Positions 30,165-41,050 of a stretch of DNA of 58,521 nt are shown piece after piece. Where the stretch lies: positions 1 through 58,521 of the forward strand of contig JALKBU010000229.1 in NCBI GenBank assembly GCA_023091735.1, in the 5' to 3' direction. The notes beneath the pieces were generated by a model, which was not told the origin of the DNA, made no database searches, and saw nothing but the letters and a program-made list of their open reading frames with translations. This DNA is from Trichomonas tenax (lineage: Eukaryota; Parabasalia; Trichomonadida; Trichomonadidae). The number at the start of each line of letters is the position of its first letter. The stretch's first letter is position 1. A program made the translations under genes and the position numbers.

Positions 30165-31817
30165 TCAGACATCAATAGGACCCATATCATCTTCTAACAA
30201 GTCAATTTCTCTGCCACTAGCAAATAAAGGACGGCCTTTAGAGTTTCCACCAGGGGAAAATTCCGCAAAGACTCTATTATTCCTCGTGTGCGTTACAGTT
30301 CCAGTGAAACCTTTGTGGTAACCACACGATATCCTCACAACATCGCCGGTAAACACTCTCAAACCGCGGCGATCATGGACAGTGTTATCATCAGGTAACT
30401 GCGGAAGTTCGCACGTGACAGGAACTGATATAACTCTGTTCATGAAAATCATGCACTCAACTTTGCTATTAAGTGCATCAATCGATGTAACAACAGCAAC
30501 TTCTCCAGAAGGAAGTTCAACGAGAGAATATATCTTTGGAGCTATAGTATTGAACCCAGATTGAAGCCTAACTTCAAACGGATTCATTTCTAAACCAGTT
30601 TTCATTGGCGTTCTCGAGACATTAATGTTGCATAATAAAACATCGTTAGAATTCTGTGGTGGTGGAACTTTTTCTTCAGGTTTTGGTGGTTTTCCTGGCT
30701 TTGGTGCTTCCTTTTGTTCTGGGGTCTGTTGTTTTTGCTTTTTCTCTGCTTTTGGTGCTTCCTTCTTCTCTGGTTCTTGATTTCTAAGGCTTCCGCGTGT
30801 TTTCATTGTGTTTTCAGTTTTGTTTTCTTCTTTTGGTTTCCCTCTTCCTCTTTTAGACGAAATTTTCTCTTCGCTCTCCTCTTTTGACAATTCATCTTTG
30901 CTTTCTGCCTTCTTGTTCACGTCTTCTTTATTCTGTCTTCGCTTTGGTCTTCCTCTGTGTGGCTTATTTTCAATTTCAGACTGATTTGTTGTTTCTGACA
31001 GTGAAGATGTTTGTGGTGATGATTCCTGTTGAATTAGTTTCGATGTATCGAATTTTTTGAAATGTGGACGAATGGCAGGTTGTAATTTCTTTATCTCGAG
31101 AGTATCCATTGGGTCATATATTTTTAACGTTGAAGTATCAACCTTTATGATCTCTGTGTGGTTAATAAACACTCTTTCCTTGAAAATAATGCCATAACAA
31201 ACTTGCATGTCATCAAACGACACAGGGACTTCTGTATGTGAGTATTTGAGTTTATTCTTGCGTAGCTGCTTGAAATCTAACGGTGATGGTGTTTCTGTTG
31301 TAATTTTGAGCTCAGGAATGTCAATTCTGGGAATTATTCGAATTATTGCTTGTTTTAAGTCATCACTGAAGGATAAAATTTCACAAACATCGTTTTTGTA
31401 CGGTTCCTGAGTATATGTTCCGTAGACTTGATGATCAATGTCGACATATTCACTTTCAGAAATATTGCAAAAACGTTGATTGAACCATTTCTGTCCTAAA
31501 TAGTGAATCTGCGACGGCGGGAACAATTGCTCGAGCTCTTGTTTGTCCGATATCTCAAATACAACTCCATCTTTTATTATCGGAATGGTAATTATTGAAT
31601 GAATGAAATGTTTTGAGGCATAATTTTCATATACTTTTAGGAGATACTCTTTTGGATCGCCTGAAATTGTTACTTTCGCATAGAGAATATTTTTTTGATT
31701 TTGAAATAAATTAACTTTTTTCATTTTTTCCTCCAGCATTCTGTCGCCTGTCACAAATAGATTCGAATGGTAGTCAGTTTCTGTGGATTCTTTATTCGGA
31801 TCAATTGTGGCGCTCAT
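30165..31817 (-). CDS. Nuclear-type protein with AT-hooks and a KOW motif
   Basis: 550 residues from the first in-frame ATG at 31815-31817 (MSATIDPNKES). The frame stays open further upstream but only to a TTG. The N-terminal 220 residues are globular, with strands such as YLLKVYENYASKHF and VFEISDKQELEQLFPPS. A long Lys/Glu/Pro linker (about 285-400) contains two AT-hook-like cores, RGRPKRR near 287 and KRGRGKPK near 320. Near the C-terminus, GDVVRISCGYHKGFTGTV is a clear KOW-type motif, which in NusG/Spt5 and ribosomal proteins binds nucleic acid. The combination suggests a chromatin or transcription factor, loosely reminiscent of Spt5, but no NGN domain or CTD repeats are visible. The exact family is not recognised. 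Confidence 0.7.
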   Translation of the reverse strand: MSATIDPNKESTETDYHSNLFVTGDRMLEEKMKKVNLFQNQKNILYAKVTISGDPKEYLLKVYENYASKHFIHSIITIPIIKDGVVFEISDKQELEQLFPPSQIHYLGQKWFNQRFCNISESEYVDIDHQVYGTYTQEPYKNDVCEILSFSDDLKQAIIRIIPRIDIPELKITTETPSPLDFKQLRKNKLKYSHTEVPVSFDDMQVCYGIIFKERVFINHTEIIKVDTSTLKIYDPMDTLEIKKLQPAIRPHFKKFDTSKLIQQESSPQTSSLSETTNQSEIENKPHRGRPKRRQNKEDVNKKAESKDELSKEESEEKISSKRGRGKPKEENKTENTMKTRGSLRNQEPEKKEAPKAEKKQKQQTPEQKEAPKPGKPPKPEEKVPPPQNSNDVLLCNINVSRTPMKTGLEMNPFEVRLQSGFNTIAPKIYSLVELPSGEVAVVTSIDALNSKVECMIFMNRVISVPVTCELPQLPDDNTVHDRRGLRVFTGDVVRISCGYHKGFTGTVTHTRNNRVFAEFSPGGNSKGRPLFASGREIDLLEDDMGPIDV

Positions 31818-32337
31818 TTTCCTAATTTTTGTCACTTTTTCACATGATAGTTTTATAGAATTATCTGCAAATCTGTAACATCCATCTCCACAGTGTTCCA
31901 AAGAATTTCATATTGTAAATTTGTTAAAATAACGCATTCAACAAAATATGTCAATAATATGCTCGACTATTACGAATATAGTCTATGCTGTTATGATATA
32001 TTTAATACATTTTTATCTCTGTATAATATAATCTTATAGAACTCTTATTTTATTCATTAGTTATCAAGATATTTTCACTTCTTCGCATCAATGAAAAATC
32101 AAAAATTACAAAGTAAAAGTAAATCTCAATTCATTCATTATTCCTTTCAAAATAATTATTTCCCTGTAAATTGTTCGGTTCTTCACGAAGAAATATTTTT
32201 CAATTTTTAAAATATTTTAATCATTTCTAGTAGTTATGCAAAATATATTACAATTGGATTAGATATCAGTTATTTTATAGTATTAAATGATAGGGGAAAA
32301 ATTAAATAAATCGATACATTTAAAAACAAACAAAGTA
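31818..32337. other. Intergenic, no gene seen
   Basis: AT-rich spacer between two minus-strand genes. No structure or coding frame recognised. Confidence 0.5.
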
Positions 32338-34509
32338 TTATTCAACGTTAATAGAACGTAATTTCTCATAAAACTCTCTTTGAGCAACTTCTGTGAAGAA
32401 ACCAATTCTCTTCGATTCCATGACTTGTTCGAGCTTCGTTTTTGCTGCGAGCAGAGATTTATAGAGTCCGTCATCTGTTTTCTCGAGACTCTCAAGCTTA
32501 GACTCAAGGTCTGGTTTGTGGAATTCATATTCTTCTGTCATGAATCTGTACATATCATCCAAATGATCAGTGATGTCGTAATCGATTCTTTCGAATGAGA
32601 AAGGAACGAGCATTGCGCGTTTATGCATTGCATCAATGAGAGAACCAAAGGAGATTGTCTCCGTCTTCATCTTTTCGAGTGTTTCTCTCATCATTTCTAC
32701 ATAACTTCTGGAATCGATTTTACGTGAAGAAAACATCACCAATGTCTGGAATTGTCCGAATGTTACAATGCCTCCAAACTGAGCAGCATCCATATCATAC
32801 TGTTCTCTAATCTGGTCTGTCATTCTGGACTCTTCTGATTGATAGAATGTTAACAATTCATCGAGAACATTGTCCTCAGAAACAATCGTATCGAATTCAG
32901 ATCCTTCTTTGATATTGAGCTTTTGAGCCAATCTCGTTATGAAACTTTCAGCAGCAGTGCCATCAGAAATTGCATATAGGACTTTCTTCGCACGCTCAAT
33001 AGCAAGAGCACCATTAACAGGAGAGAACTTGACATCATCCGCATTCATGTTATCCTTGAAAAGCGAAGTTTGTGATGCGTTTGTTGACAAAAAGCAGCCT
33101 AAACAATAGCAATAGAAGTCTAAATATACGTTGTCTCTGTATGGCTGTATAACATCGAGGAACTGAAGGAAATGTTTGCATCGAAGATTTCCACTTTCAG
33201 CGTATGAACGAGCAGATTCAATTAAGTCAAAGAATGTTTCTGCAGCTTCTTGAAGATTTCCAAACATAACTAAGAAATGCTGATAAATATCCTCAGCAAA
33301 GTGCTGTCTGTTGGGAGAGTAATCACTGACCATACGGCGCTCAGCTAAATCTGTTAAACGAAGACCATAAAAAAGAGACATAGCAGATAAAACCCAATTA
33401 AGTGTTCTCATTTTTGGAATTCTTAATGCGTGTACTGGAATTAATATTGTTGGGAATTGCTCTCTCGTTATATTCGCTGGAAGTCGGTCTTGATCCACTA
33501 AACGAGATATATCATCTAAAATATTAACAGCTTCGTGCATATGCGGAAAATCTTTTCGAATTCTTCCACGAAAAGTGTGAGTTTTATCTGATATTTGTCT
33601 CTCAGTTATTGGTTCGTGTTCTGCTTCTTCCTCTGTTTCTTCTATTGATTTGAGATCGAACTTCTCTTGTGAGTTTTTCGTTGATCTCGGCTTTTCTAAT
33701 TGATCGCGAAGTATTTTAATTTGCATTTGAAGAGATCTCTTGTTTTTTACTTGTAAATCGAGTTTCTTTCTCATATTCGCGAACTTTGTTTCGTCACGTT
33801 CTCTAGAATTGGACCACCTCTCCTGGTCATCTCTATATTGCTGTGTTACTTGCTTCAATCGCGATTGATCATGATCTAACTGATTTTTAAGAATTTGAAG
33901 TCTTTCCTTGTGATTTGAGATGAGATAATTCTTCTCTTCATGGTGCAACTGGACAACCCTAGCGAACAGTTCCTGATAGCGCCTCCAAATCGATAACAAA
34001 AGAGTTGATCTTTCCGGACATTCGACAGAAACTTGTCTGCAGAGCTCCTCGTATGCGATAGTGAACCAGCGGCGGGCGTTTGTGGCCAATTCTATCGGTT
34101 CTTTCGACTCTTTCTGATTTTTTTCCAAAACTGAATTTAACCAGTTCCCTAAATTTTCGACTTCTTGGCGTGAATCCGTCGGTTCCGGTGAAGGAAAGAC
34201 GCGGGTAAGCCACTGATTGTTTTCTGGGTCCAGTTGTGAAGTTCCTGGCCTTAATGGAATTGGGGTTACCACTTCTCGTGTGAATTCTTCAGGAATAAAT
34301 GTAGGAACATTAGGTACTGTCTTTTGGTCTGTGATATGTGAAAGATCTGCGGTTTTTAAGTTTTGTGTCGTTTTTCTTGTTTGTGATTTTAATGATGGCT
34401 TTTCTCGAGACGAACTTATCGCTGTCCATGCACCACTTCGAGTCCCGGGCCGATGATAATCAACATCAAACGTGACTGTTGACGGCCGTTTCGAAGAGTT
34501 TTCAGACAT
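32338..34509 (-). CDS. Axonemal dynein light chain / TSNAXIP1-like protein
   Basis: 724 residues from the ATG at 34507-34509 (MSENSSKRPST). An in-frame ATG also exists at 34564-34566, but it lies inside a TGACA-type motif, so I prefer the inner start. After a disordered N-terminus, residues of about 145-190 read IAYEELCRQVSVECPERSTL followed by LLSIWRRYQELFARV. This pattern, a helix with CxERG/S followed by a coil, is shared by axonemal dynein light chain p28 (Pfam Ax_dynein_light), AXDND1 and TSNAXIP1. A coiled coil follows to about 280, then a helical C-terminal half with no motif I can name (FPTILIPVHALRIPKMRTLN). No EF-hand or kinase motif. A flagellar role is likely and fits the CFAP184-like gene in the same window. 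Family level is fairly sure, the precise orthologue is not. Confidence 0.65.
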   Translation of the reverse strand: MSENSSKRPSTVTFDVDYHRPGTRSGAWTAISSSREKPSLKSQTRKTTQNLKTADLSHITDQKTVPNVPTFIPEEFTREVVTPIPLRPGTSQLDPENNQWLTRVFPSPEPTDSRQEVENLGNWLNSVLEKNQKESKEPIELATNARRWFTIAYEELCRQVSVECPERSTLLLSIWRRYQELFARVVQLHHEEKNYLISNHKERLQILKNQLDHDQSRLKQVTQQYRDDQERWSNSRERDETKFANMRKKLDLQVKNKRSLQMQIKILRDQLEKPRSTKNSQEKFDLKSIEETEEEAEHEPITERQISDKTHTFRGRIRKDFPHMHEAVNILDDISRLVDQDRLPANITREQFPTILIPVHALRIPKMRTLNWVLSAMSLFYGLRLTDLAERRMVSDYSPNRQHFAEDIYQHFLVMFGNLQEAAETFFDLIESARSYAESGNLRCKHFLQFLDVIQPYRDNVYLDFYCYCLGCFLSTNASQTSLFKDNMNADDVKFSPVNGALAIERAKKVLYAISDGTAAESFITRLAQKLNIKEGSEFDTIVSEDNVLDELLTFYQSEESRMTDQIREQYDMDAAQFGGIVTFGQFQTLVMFSSRKIDSRSYVEMMRETLEKMKTETISFGSLIDAMHKRAMLVPFSFERIDYDITDHLDDMYRFMTEEYEFHKPDLESKLESLEKTDDGLYKSLLAAKTKLEQVMESKRIGFFTEVAQREFYEKLRSINVE

Positions 34510-36850
34510 TTTTGGTAAAATTCGTTTTTTATTATATTTTCGCCACTGTTTTTGACAATTTGACATGATCACTTTACGTGTCAAAAATAAAGATCATTGT
34601 CAAAAAAATCTTCACTTCAGCAAAATTTTTCCTATGATAAGCTGCAGAATTCTGATGCAACCATTGGATTAAAAACAACGAGTGTTGTCAGCTTGCAATC
34701 GCTTATGCGTTATCCTAGTACTACTTTAAATAGGGCGATTTAATTTGGTGTGGGTTTAAATAATGTTTTGATATATAAACTTGTTTCCCTAAGGCCGTCC
34801 CCATCCTTTAAAGTTATTTTAATGGATATTATTAGTTTCTGATTCACAATTACTCACTTATACTTGTTAAAATGTTAATTTCATGTCTGAGCTGAGATAA
34901 TAATGCTGTGAGTACATTATTATTTTGCTGACTTTTTGGAAATCTGATTAGATTATCTCCTTCTAGCGCAGATATATGAGTATTAATATTTCTACGCCCA
35001 AATTCATGTTATATCAATATATACTACACTTGTTTGGAAGCTCTATCTAAACTCTTTTGATGAGAAAATATTTGTACCATTTTCGTTCCAACATTTATTC
35101 CTCAAATATGACTAAATCTTCAATTGATTTCTTTTTTTTTTTTTTATTTATTTATTTATTTTTTATTTTTGAAAAATATGTAATATGTGTAACATGATAA
35201 GTCGCATAATAAACAGGAAGTTCTCAAAGTCACATAATAATCGAAACTGCTTTTACACATACTCTTCAGAAAGGGTTATTCTGGGTTCCCAAAAAAGTCC
35301 CAAAAAAACGATTATTTTTCAAAAAGGTGATATATATTCTTGAATCATCTATATATATCAAACAAGTGCCTTATAAAACCAAATAGTTTGATAACTATAT
35401 CTTGTTAAATCTGATATTTGTCGAAATCTATTTTCGATATTCTCCAATAATTCATATTTAACCTATAATATTTTAGAGAATATAAATTTAATATTATTGT
35501 AACAAAATATCAATGGTTCATCTATTGTTGTCGGTAATTGATATTTTTTCAAAATTTAAAGTATATATAAAATGGCATATTATTCAATATGAATAAGTGC
35601 ACAGTAGTGCCAACCATCATTATATTATTATTCTATGGTTATACTGATATAAATCAGATTATATAATATGATGATTTAAAATTATCGCTAAATAATTGAT
35701 TTTCTAGATACAAATGTTAGAAATTGCTTTCATATGTATGCTTTGTAGAATTTTGATGTTGTTTCTTTTCAATTTTCAAATTTGAAATAATCAATTTGTG
35801 ATTCGAAAGAAAATTTCAGAGTAATGCACTTGTTCAATAGGATTTGTATTTTCATTGTGATTTTATACATTGTTGTCTCGTTTTGGTTAACAGTTATGGG
35901 TTCTTTTGTAAAATTGATAATCATGTATACAGCAAGATGTGTATGGAAGATAGAATGTAGAATATTATATTTGTATATCTGCATATTATACGAAAATAGC
36001 AGTTGAGTAGAATAAAAACAATTATATTATGCAGAAATGCCAATCATTTTAAATAAAAGTGACATTTCACCAATGTAAAAATTCCATCATAGAGCTCTAT
36101 ATATTTGTTTTATATGCATGTTAGCAAAGTATGATATATAGTATTATATGTATATAATCTATTATATACATCGATGAGTCATTATATCGCTTAAGTGAAA
36201 ATTTGTACAAATATAAAACTCCTCCGTCATCGAAAATTCTCTTGATACCGAATAATCAATATTTTGTGGATTTAATGCTAAGCAGTGCTTTTTTTGTGCA
36301 TACAGATAATAGATAATAGAGTTAAATATGTTTATAACGATATATTGAGCTTGATACAAACGTATCTCAATAAAATTTGATATGTTGTAAATAATAAGCT
36401 TATTAAATATATAAGTCATATTTAAATTTGCTATTGAAATTAAATATTGCCATAAAGATGTTTATATTACATCTTTATGCAAAATATTTGATATATCATG
36501 AGATGAATTGTATTCAAGCTAAATATATACTTGAAATCTTTTAAAATGGCGTTGGGCTGAATAAATATTGATATAAGAATGTTTATTTTCTTAATTCTAA
36601 AATTGAATTTCATAATTTACATAATGTAGCTTATTAAATATATTTAAAATCACTAATACCAAAAGTATAGTTTGATCATTAGTATTACAAAGCTCAATAA
36701 GAAAGAGAAAGATGATATTTTTCATTTTTGGGTGAAATAATTGTACAATTGGAATAAAATTTTTGTCATTTAGCATCTATGATCTATGGAGATATCAAAT
36801 CTCAAAATATATAAGTTTCTTTCCAATCGTCAATTTTCATTTCACATCTC
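34510..36850. other. Long intergenic region, no gene seen
   Basis: 2.3 kb of very AT-rich DNA. Upstream of the dynein-light-chain-like gene there is a TGACACGTAAA motif (about 34573-34583) and a less AT-rich block at 34680-34810. A simple T-rich tract (TTTA steps) lies at 35130-35172. Small frames (35769-36419) have only Ile/Tyr/Asn-rich composition and no domain. Confidence 0.55.
35130..35172. repeat. Low-complexity T/TTTA tract
   Basis: A run of about 18 T, then repeated TTTA, then more T-rich sequence. Simple-sequence DNA. Confidence 0.85.
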
Positions 36851-39800
36851 ATGAAGAGAGCGATTGTCGGTCTCATTGGTGACAGAACTCTCGATTACAA
36901 ACATGTTTCGAAGTCGATAACGAGGAACAACACAATGCAGATCATTTATAACTCTTTAGAAGGCCCAATTCAAATCACATTTCGCGATTATGATGAATGT
37001 CCTGAAGATTCCTATGACATGTTTCTTTTTGTGCTCAATGGCTCAAAAGTTTTGACGAATGAAGTCGAAAATAATTTGGTTTCAAAATTAATCAACAGAA
37101 TTCCAAAAGCAATAGTATCAGTCAATCGTAGGCATGTCAAATATGAAATAAATTCATTAGAAGTTCAGCTAAAACCAGAATTTGTCACTGATATCTTTTT
37201 ACACTCAGGAAAAGGCGTTGATACACTCATTTACTTGATTTCTGAGTACACCTTTGGTCATCCAAACATTATTTATGATCCAATTAACAGTTTACGCAAA
37301 TTTAATAAATATCTCGAAATAATCACCCCAAAGCGTGTTCTCGAGTTCATTCCAGCGACAAACACTTTTGCTTGCAGAAAGGCGACAGCAAGTTTCTTAG
37401 TTCCTGGAAATGAAAACTATCAATGGACAGAATTCGATAACACAAATGGATACGAATTTGGAGAAACGCGTTACGATTGGTTCGCTTTCAAAGGAGATAT
37501 CCAAGTCCCGACATTCTACGACTCCAACAAGCACCTTTTACATGCGAAGTTCAACATCAATCGCAATTACTTAGTTAGACCTTGGGATGATGATTTTCCT
37601 GCCGGCCCAGAAGGAAGAATTTGGCTGAATGGATCAGCGATTGGTGCTATCGATGAGTTCCATAATTCTCAAATTATCAATCAAGGGGGACACCTTGAGA
37701 CTCGTATCTTCACAGGAAGATGCACAGCTTCTCATAGCTTGACTCAATTCGGTCTCGAAATCACCGATAAGAACACTGATGCACTTTATTATCGTCTCAA
37801 GTTTATGATCGCTTTAATCAAGCAGATGAAAGAAACAAACAACGACAGAACAAGATTGATCAGACTCGTTGATGCTGCTGTGAGAGAACTCGATGTTCGC
37901 GATCTCAATGGTCCAATTAAATTGTTGCCTGTTCGTCGCCATGATCCATCTGATATTGCTTTCTATACATCAGTTCCTAAAGCGCTCGCAATTCTTCGCA
38001 GCGTCTCTGGAATCCGATCTAAGGCTGATCCTGATGGCCCATGCATTTCAATCGTTGGTTATTCACATCTCGACACTTGCTGGGAGTGGCCTTATTCGAT
38101 TTTGCACTTTAAGTCTACAAACACAGCTTCGTCAATGCTCAACTTGATTGAGAATCCACCAGATGAGTTCCCTGATCCAGCAGAATGGAAGTTCCTCGCA
38201 ACTGCTTCACAGCACTATAAATGGATGTCTGAAGATGATCCATTGCTCTATTCAAGAGTCATGAAAGCAATCGACAGCAAGAGATGGATCGCTGACGGAG
38301 TTACATGGCTCGAGCATGAAACTGTTTTGATGAATGGCGAAAGCATGGTCAGGCAGTTCTTGTATGGAAAATCTCACTTCGAAAGCATCGTCGGCCAGAA
38401 GCAATCAACATTAATTCTTCCAGATTGCTTCGGATTCTCAGCTTGTTTGCCACAAGTAATGCGTGGATTCGGCATCGATTCATTCCTGACATCAAAGATC
38501 TCTTGGTGTGAATATAATGATTTTCCGTATCACACATTCAACTGGAGAGGAAATGATGGAAGCGAAGTTTTGGCTCATTTCGTTACAACACCATCTTCAT
38601 GGTCATATCAAACATCAACATACACAGGAACAGCAACAATCCCTGAAATGGTCGGCACATTCGACTGCTACAAAGAAAGAGATATCTGCAGACACAGTGC
38701 GATCCATATGGCGGGAAACGGTGATGGTGGTGGCGGCATCACTGAGGAAATGGTTTGGAACTTCAATTTGTTTAAAGAGTTGCCAAGATTGGAAGGAATT
38801 CCAGCTGTTAAATTCCCAACAATGTCTGAGATTTTCGATGAAATCCGCAGAAAGAAGCACTCCCTTCCAACATGGGATGATGAGCTTTACCTCGAATATC
38901 ACAGAGGAACGCTCACAACACAAGAAGAAGTTAAAAGACAGAACAGGAAACTTGAAGCTCACCTCAAGAATACTGAATTTATTATCTCTGTTCTGATGTC
39001 TGTCTTTGATTACAAGGATGAGAACAACTACTTGCAGAAACTTAAGGAAATATGGGAAAGCGCATTGTTGTTCCAATTCCATGATGCTCTGCCAGGTACA
39101 TCAATCAACGAAGCAAACATGATGATCCTCGAGAAAGGTCAAAAAGCTTTGAACAATCTCAAGGAAATCGAAAGCGAACTTGCACATGTTTTGGCTGATT
39201 TGGAGAAATCAAACATTGTTGTCTCAACTACTGCTCCTTTCTATGGCTGGCGAACGCAAAAATCATCAAAGAAGGATGAATATTCGACAACTTTCTACGA
39301 AAGAAACAAAGATGAATCATTCGCATCGATGAGTTTGATTCACAATGATGAAGATACAACTGTTTGCGATACCTTCGAATTCGACTTCCAGACAAAGACA
39401 CTCAAGACAGACGAAATGACAATCAAGTTTAATGAATTCGGCGGTATTGCTTCTGCTGTTGTTAATGGAAGAGAATTCATTGGTGAATCAATCAATCCAT
39501 TCAAGCTTTATGAAGATAGATCCATCAACTGGCCTGCTTGGGATATCCAGTTATATCACAAGGAAATGGAATTGGATCCACCGGTTCTCGTCAGCATCGC
39601 TTCAAAGGATGACAAAGAGCTTGAACTAATTTATGAAGTTCCTGCGATCGGAGAAGGAAAGGCTGACAAAACAACAATCAAACAAGTTTTAACATTCGTT
39701 GGAACAGTCATCGACATGAAGACATATGTCAACTGGACACAGCACGACAAACTTCTCAAATATGTTGTTCCAACAAAGATCAGAGCAAGAACAGCCAAGT

Positions 39801-40432
39801 TCGGATTACAGTTCGGATACTTGGAGAGAGAAACACACAGAAACACAAAGCGCGACATGGCAAGATTTGAAGCATCGGGAAGATGGGCTGACTTGAGTGA
39901 CTCTAAGGGTGGCATCACAATAATGAGCGATGTCAAGGCTGGTTTCGATGTTCACGAACGCACAATGATGATCTCTCTGCTCAAGGCTCCAATGCAGACT
40001 GATAAGTGGGCTGACTTTGGGCAGAGAAGATTCATTATCAGGATCGATTTCCATGATGAGCCATTCAGCGTTAGAGCGCAGAAGCTCAGTGACTCGCTTG
40101 TTTATCCAAACACATTCGCTGAAGCCAAAGAAAACGCTCAGAAAGTCAACAAGGACTTCATTCAAATAGAAGATGATAAATTGATTCTTTCTGCTCTCAA
40201 AGTTGGCGAAAACAAGAAATCCTTCATCGCGAGGTTCTATGAACCATCAGGAGGTTACACAAAGGCTAAAGTTAAATTCTCATTACTCAAAGGTGTTTGG
40301 GAGTTCGCTCTCGTTAACATGGAAGAACGCAATGAAAATCCAATTGATTTCAACACCACTACAAACGAGATTGAACTTGAAGCTGAGGCATTCCAAATTA
40401 TCACTGTTATGTTTAAGAAAATCACTGAATAA
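36851..40432 (+). CDS. Alpha-mannosidase, glycoside hydrolase family 38 (MAN2C1-like)
   Basis: 1193 residues, ATG at 36851. Residues of about 400-700 are the GH38 catalytic barrel. The zinc-binding start is H406-L-D408-T-C-W411, and the nucleophile is D525 in LPDCFGFSACLPQVM. LTSKISWCEYNDFPYHTF and HDALPGTSI are the usual later signatures, the latter with the second zinc His. A C-terminal beta-rich region extends to the end. No signal peptide or membrane span is present, and the layout matches cytosolic/vacuolar MAN2C1-type enzymes, which trim free oligomannosides. The N-terminal 350 residues resemble the long leader of that class. Length is slightly above the usual 1040-1100. Codon use is richer in G/C than in neighbouring genes, consistent with good expression. 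It is followed within 300 bp by the dispersed repeat at 40705. Confidence 0.95.
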   Translation: MKRAIVGLIGDRTLDYKHVSKSITRNNTMQIIYNSLEGPIQITFRDYDECPEDSYDMFLFVLNGSKVLTNEVENNLVSKLINRIPKAIVSVNRRHVKYEINSLEVQLKPEFVTDIFLHSGKGVDTLIYLISEYTFGHPNIIYDPINSLRKFNKYLEIITPKRVLEFIPATNTFACRKATASFLVPGNENYQWTEFDNTNGYEFGETRYDWFAFKGDIQVPTFYDSNKHLLHAKFNINRNYLVRPWDDDFPAGPEGRIWLNGSAIGAIDEFHNSQIINQGGHLETRIFTGRCTASHSLTQFGLEITDKNTDALYYRLKFMIALIKQMKETNNDRTRLIRLVDAAVRELDVRDLNGPIKLLPVRRHDPSDIAFYTSVPKALAILRSVSGIRSKADPDGPCISIVGYSHLDTCWEWPYSILHFKSTNTASSMLNLIENPPDEFPDPAEWKFLATASQHYKWMSEDDPLLYSRVMKAIDSKRWIADGVTWLEHETVLMNGESMVRQFLYGKSHFESIVGQKQSTLILPDCFGFSACLPQVMRGFGIDSFLTSKISWCEYNDFPYHTFNWRGNDGSEVLAHFVTTPSSWSYQTSTYTGTATIPEMVGTFDCYKERDICRHSAIHMAGNGDGGGGITEEMVWNFNLFKELPRLEGIPAVKFPTMSEIFDEIRRKKHSLPTWDDELYLEYHRGTLTTQEEVKRQNRKLEAHLKNTEFIISVLMSVFDYKDENNYLQKLKEIWESALLFQFHDALPGTSINEANMMILEKGQKALNNLKEIESELAHVLADLEKSNIVVSTTAPFYGWRTQKSSKKDEYSTTFYERNKDESFASMSLIHNDEDTTVCDTFEFDFQTKTLKTDEMTIKFNEFGGIASAVVNGREFIGESINPFKLYEDRSINWPAWDIQLYHKEMELDPPVLVSIASKDDKELELIYEVPAIGEGKADKTTIKQVLTFVGTVIDMKTYVNWTQHDKLLKYVVPTKIRARTAKFGLQFGYLERETHRNTKRDMARFEASGRWADLSDSKGGITIMSDVKAGFDVHERTMMISLLKAPMQTDKWADFGQRRFIIRIDFHDEPFSVRAQKLSDSLVYPNTFAEAKENAQKVNKDFIQIEDDKLILSALKVGENKKSFIARFYEPSGGYTKAKVKFSLLKGVWEFALVNMEERNENPIDFNTTTNEIELEAEAFQIITVMFKKITE

Positions 40433-40704
40433 ACATTATTAAAAATGCCATTTAAATGTATTTTTATCATGTAAATGGTCATAAAAGACTTACATGGCAA
40501 AGACAAAGTCAGGAATTTAAAAGTCAAAAAAAACTTTCTTGAAAGTGTCACAATAAAAATTTTCTTCCAAAAGCCATCGCATGCTATTGCCCATTATTGA
40601 TCGATCAATTATTTTGGTCCAGCACGTTTTTCGGAATTGTAATCCTTTTCTGTGATAAATAGCAATTACATCACATATGAAAACAGTTTTTGGAATCATT
40701 TTTG
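40433..40704. other. Mannosidase 3' flank, no gene
   Basis: Contains several diverged members of the TTTACATGTCA motif (CATGTAAATGGTCA, CTTACATGGCA). Nothing coding. Confidence 0.5.
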
Positions 40705-40915
40705 GGGGACTAGGACAAAATAGAACAACGTGCTTTTCTGACATGTAACTTATTATGACATGTAAAGTCAGAATGTCAAAATAAAGGAAAGTGACATGTT
40801 TGCGGGAAAAATGGAAAAGTGTCAATAGGTTGAAATGGATTGAACTCAATGTTGGAAGCCAAAGAAGACTTCATTATGTGTAGTTGTGACCTCATAGTGA
40901 AGGATGACCTGGTGA
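40705..40915 (+). repeat. Dispersed repeat, copy 2 (internal)
   Basis: Starts at GGGGGACTAGGACAAAATAG and matches copy 3 (58297 onward) almost base for base through TCATAGTGAAGGATG (about 40910), after which the two diverge. It matches copy 1 in reverse over its first 130 bp. It includes an exact TGACATGTAAA at 40756-40766. This is the only copy fully inside the window. It separates the mannosidase gene from the pseudogene array. The nature of the element is unknown; the sharp common left end suggests a transposon terminus. Confidence 0.85.
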
Positions 40916-41050
40916 TCTAGCAGAGATGCATCCAGATGCCTATTCAACAGAAGCATGATTCGATGCATGGCGAGGTCTGCCTGATACTTCCAAAGCCCTC
41001 GAGTGGCCAAACCAGGCCCTAACAAGAACCCACTTATTGATTCAATTTTT
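40905..41050 (+). pseudogene. Coding-like relic next to the dispersed repeat
   Basis: One plus-strand frame reads AEMHPDAYSTEA, a stop, then FDAWRGLPDTSKALEWPNQ and ALTRT, with much lower A+T than its surroundings. The amino-acid mix is that of a genuine protein. There is no start, and a TGA interrupts it. It may be the inside edge of the element whose end is the dispersed repeat. I do not recognise the protein. Confidence 0.35.

Noticed and set aside
30165..31901. Longer version of the AT-hook/KOW protein
   Set aside because: The extension begins at TTG; the first ATG in frame is at 31815-31817.
32338..34584. Longer version of the dynein-light-chain-like protein
   Set aside because: The outermost start is TTG and the next ATG lies within a TGACA-type motif; the ATG at 34507-34509 was preferred.
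36162..36419. 85-codon minus-strand frame upstream of the mannosidase
   Set aside because: Ile/Tyr/Asn-rich composition typical of AT-rich noise; no pattern.
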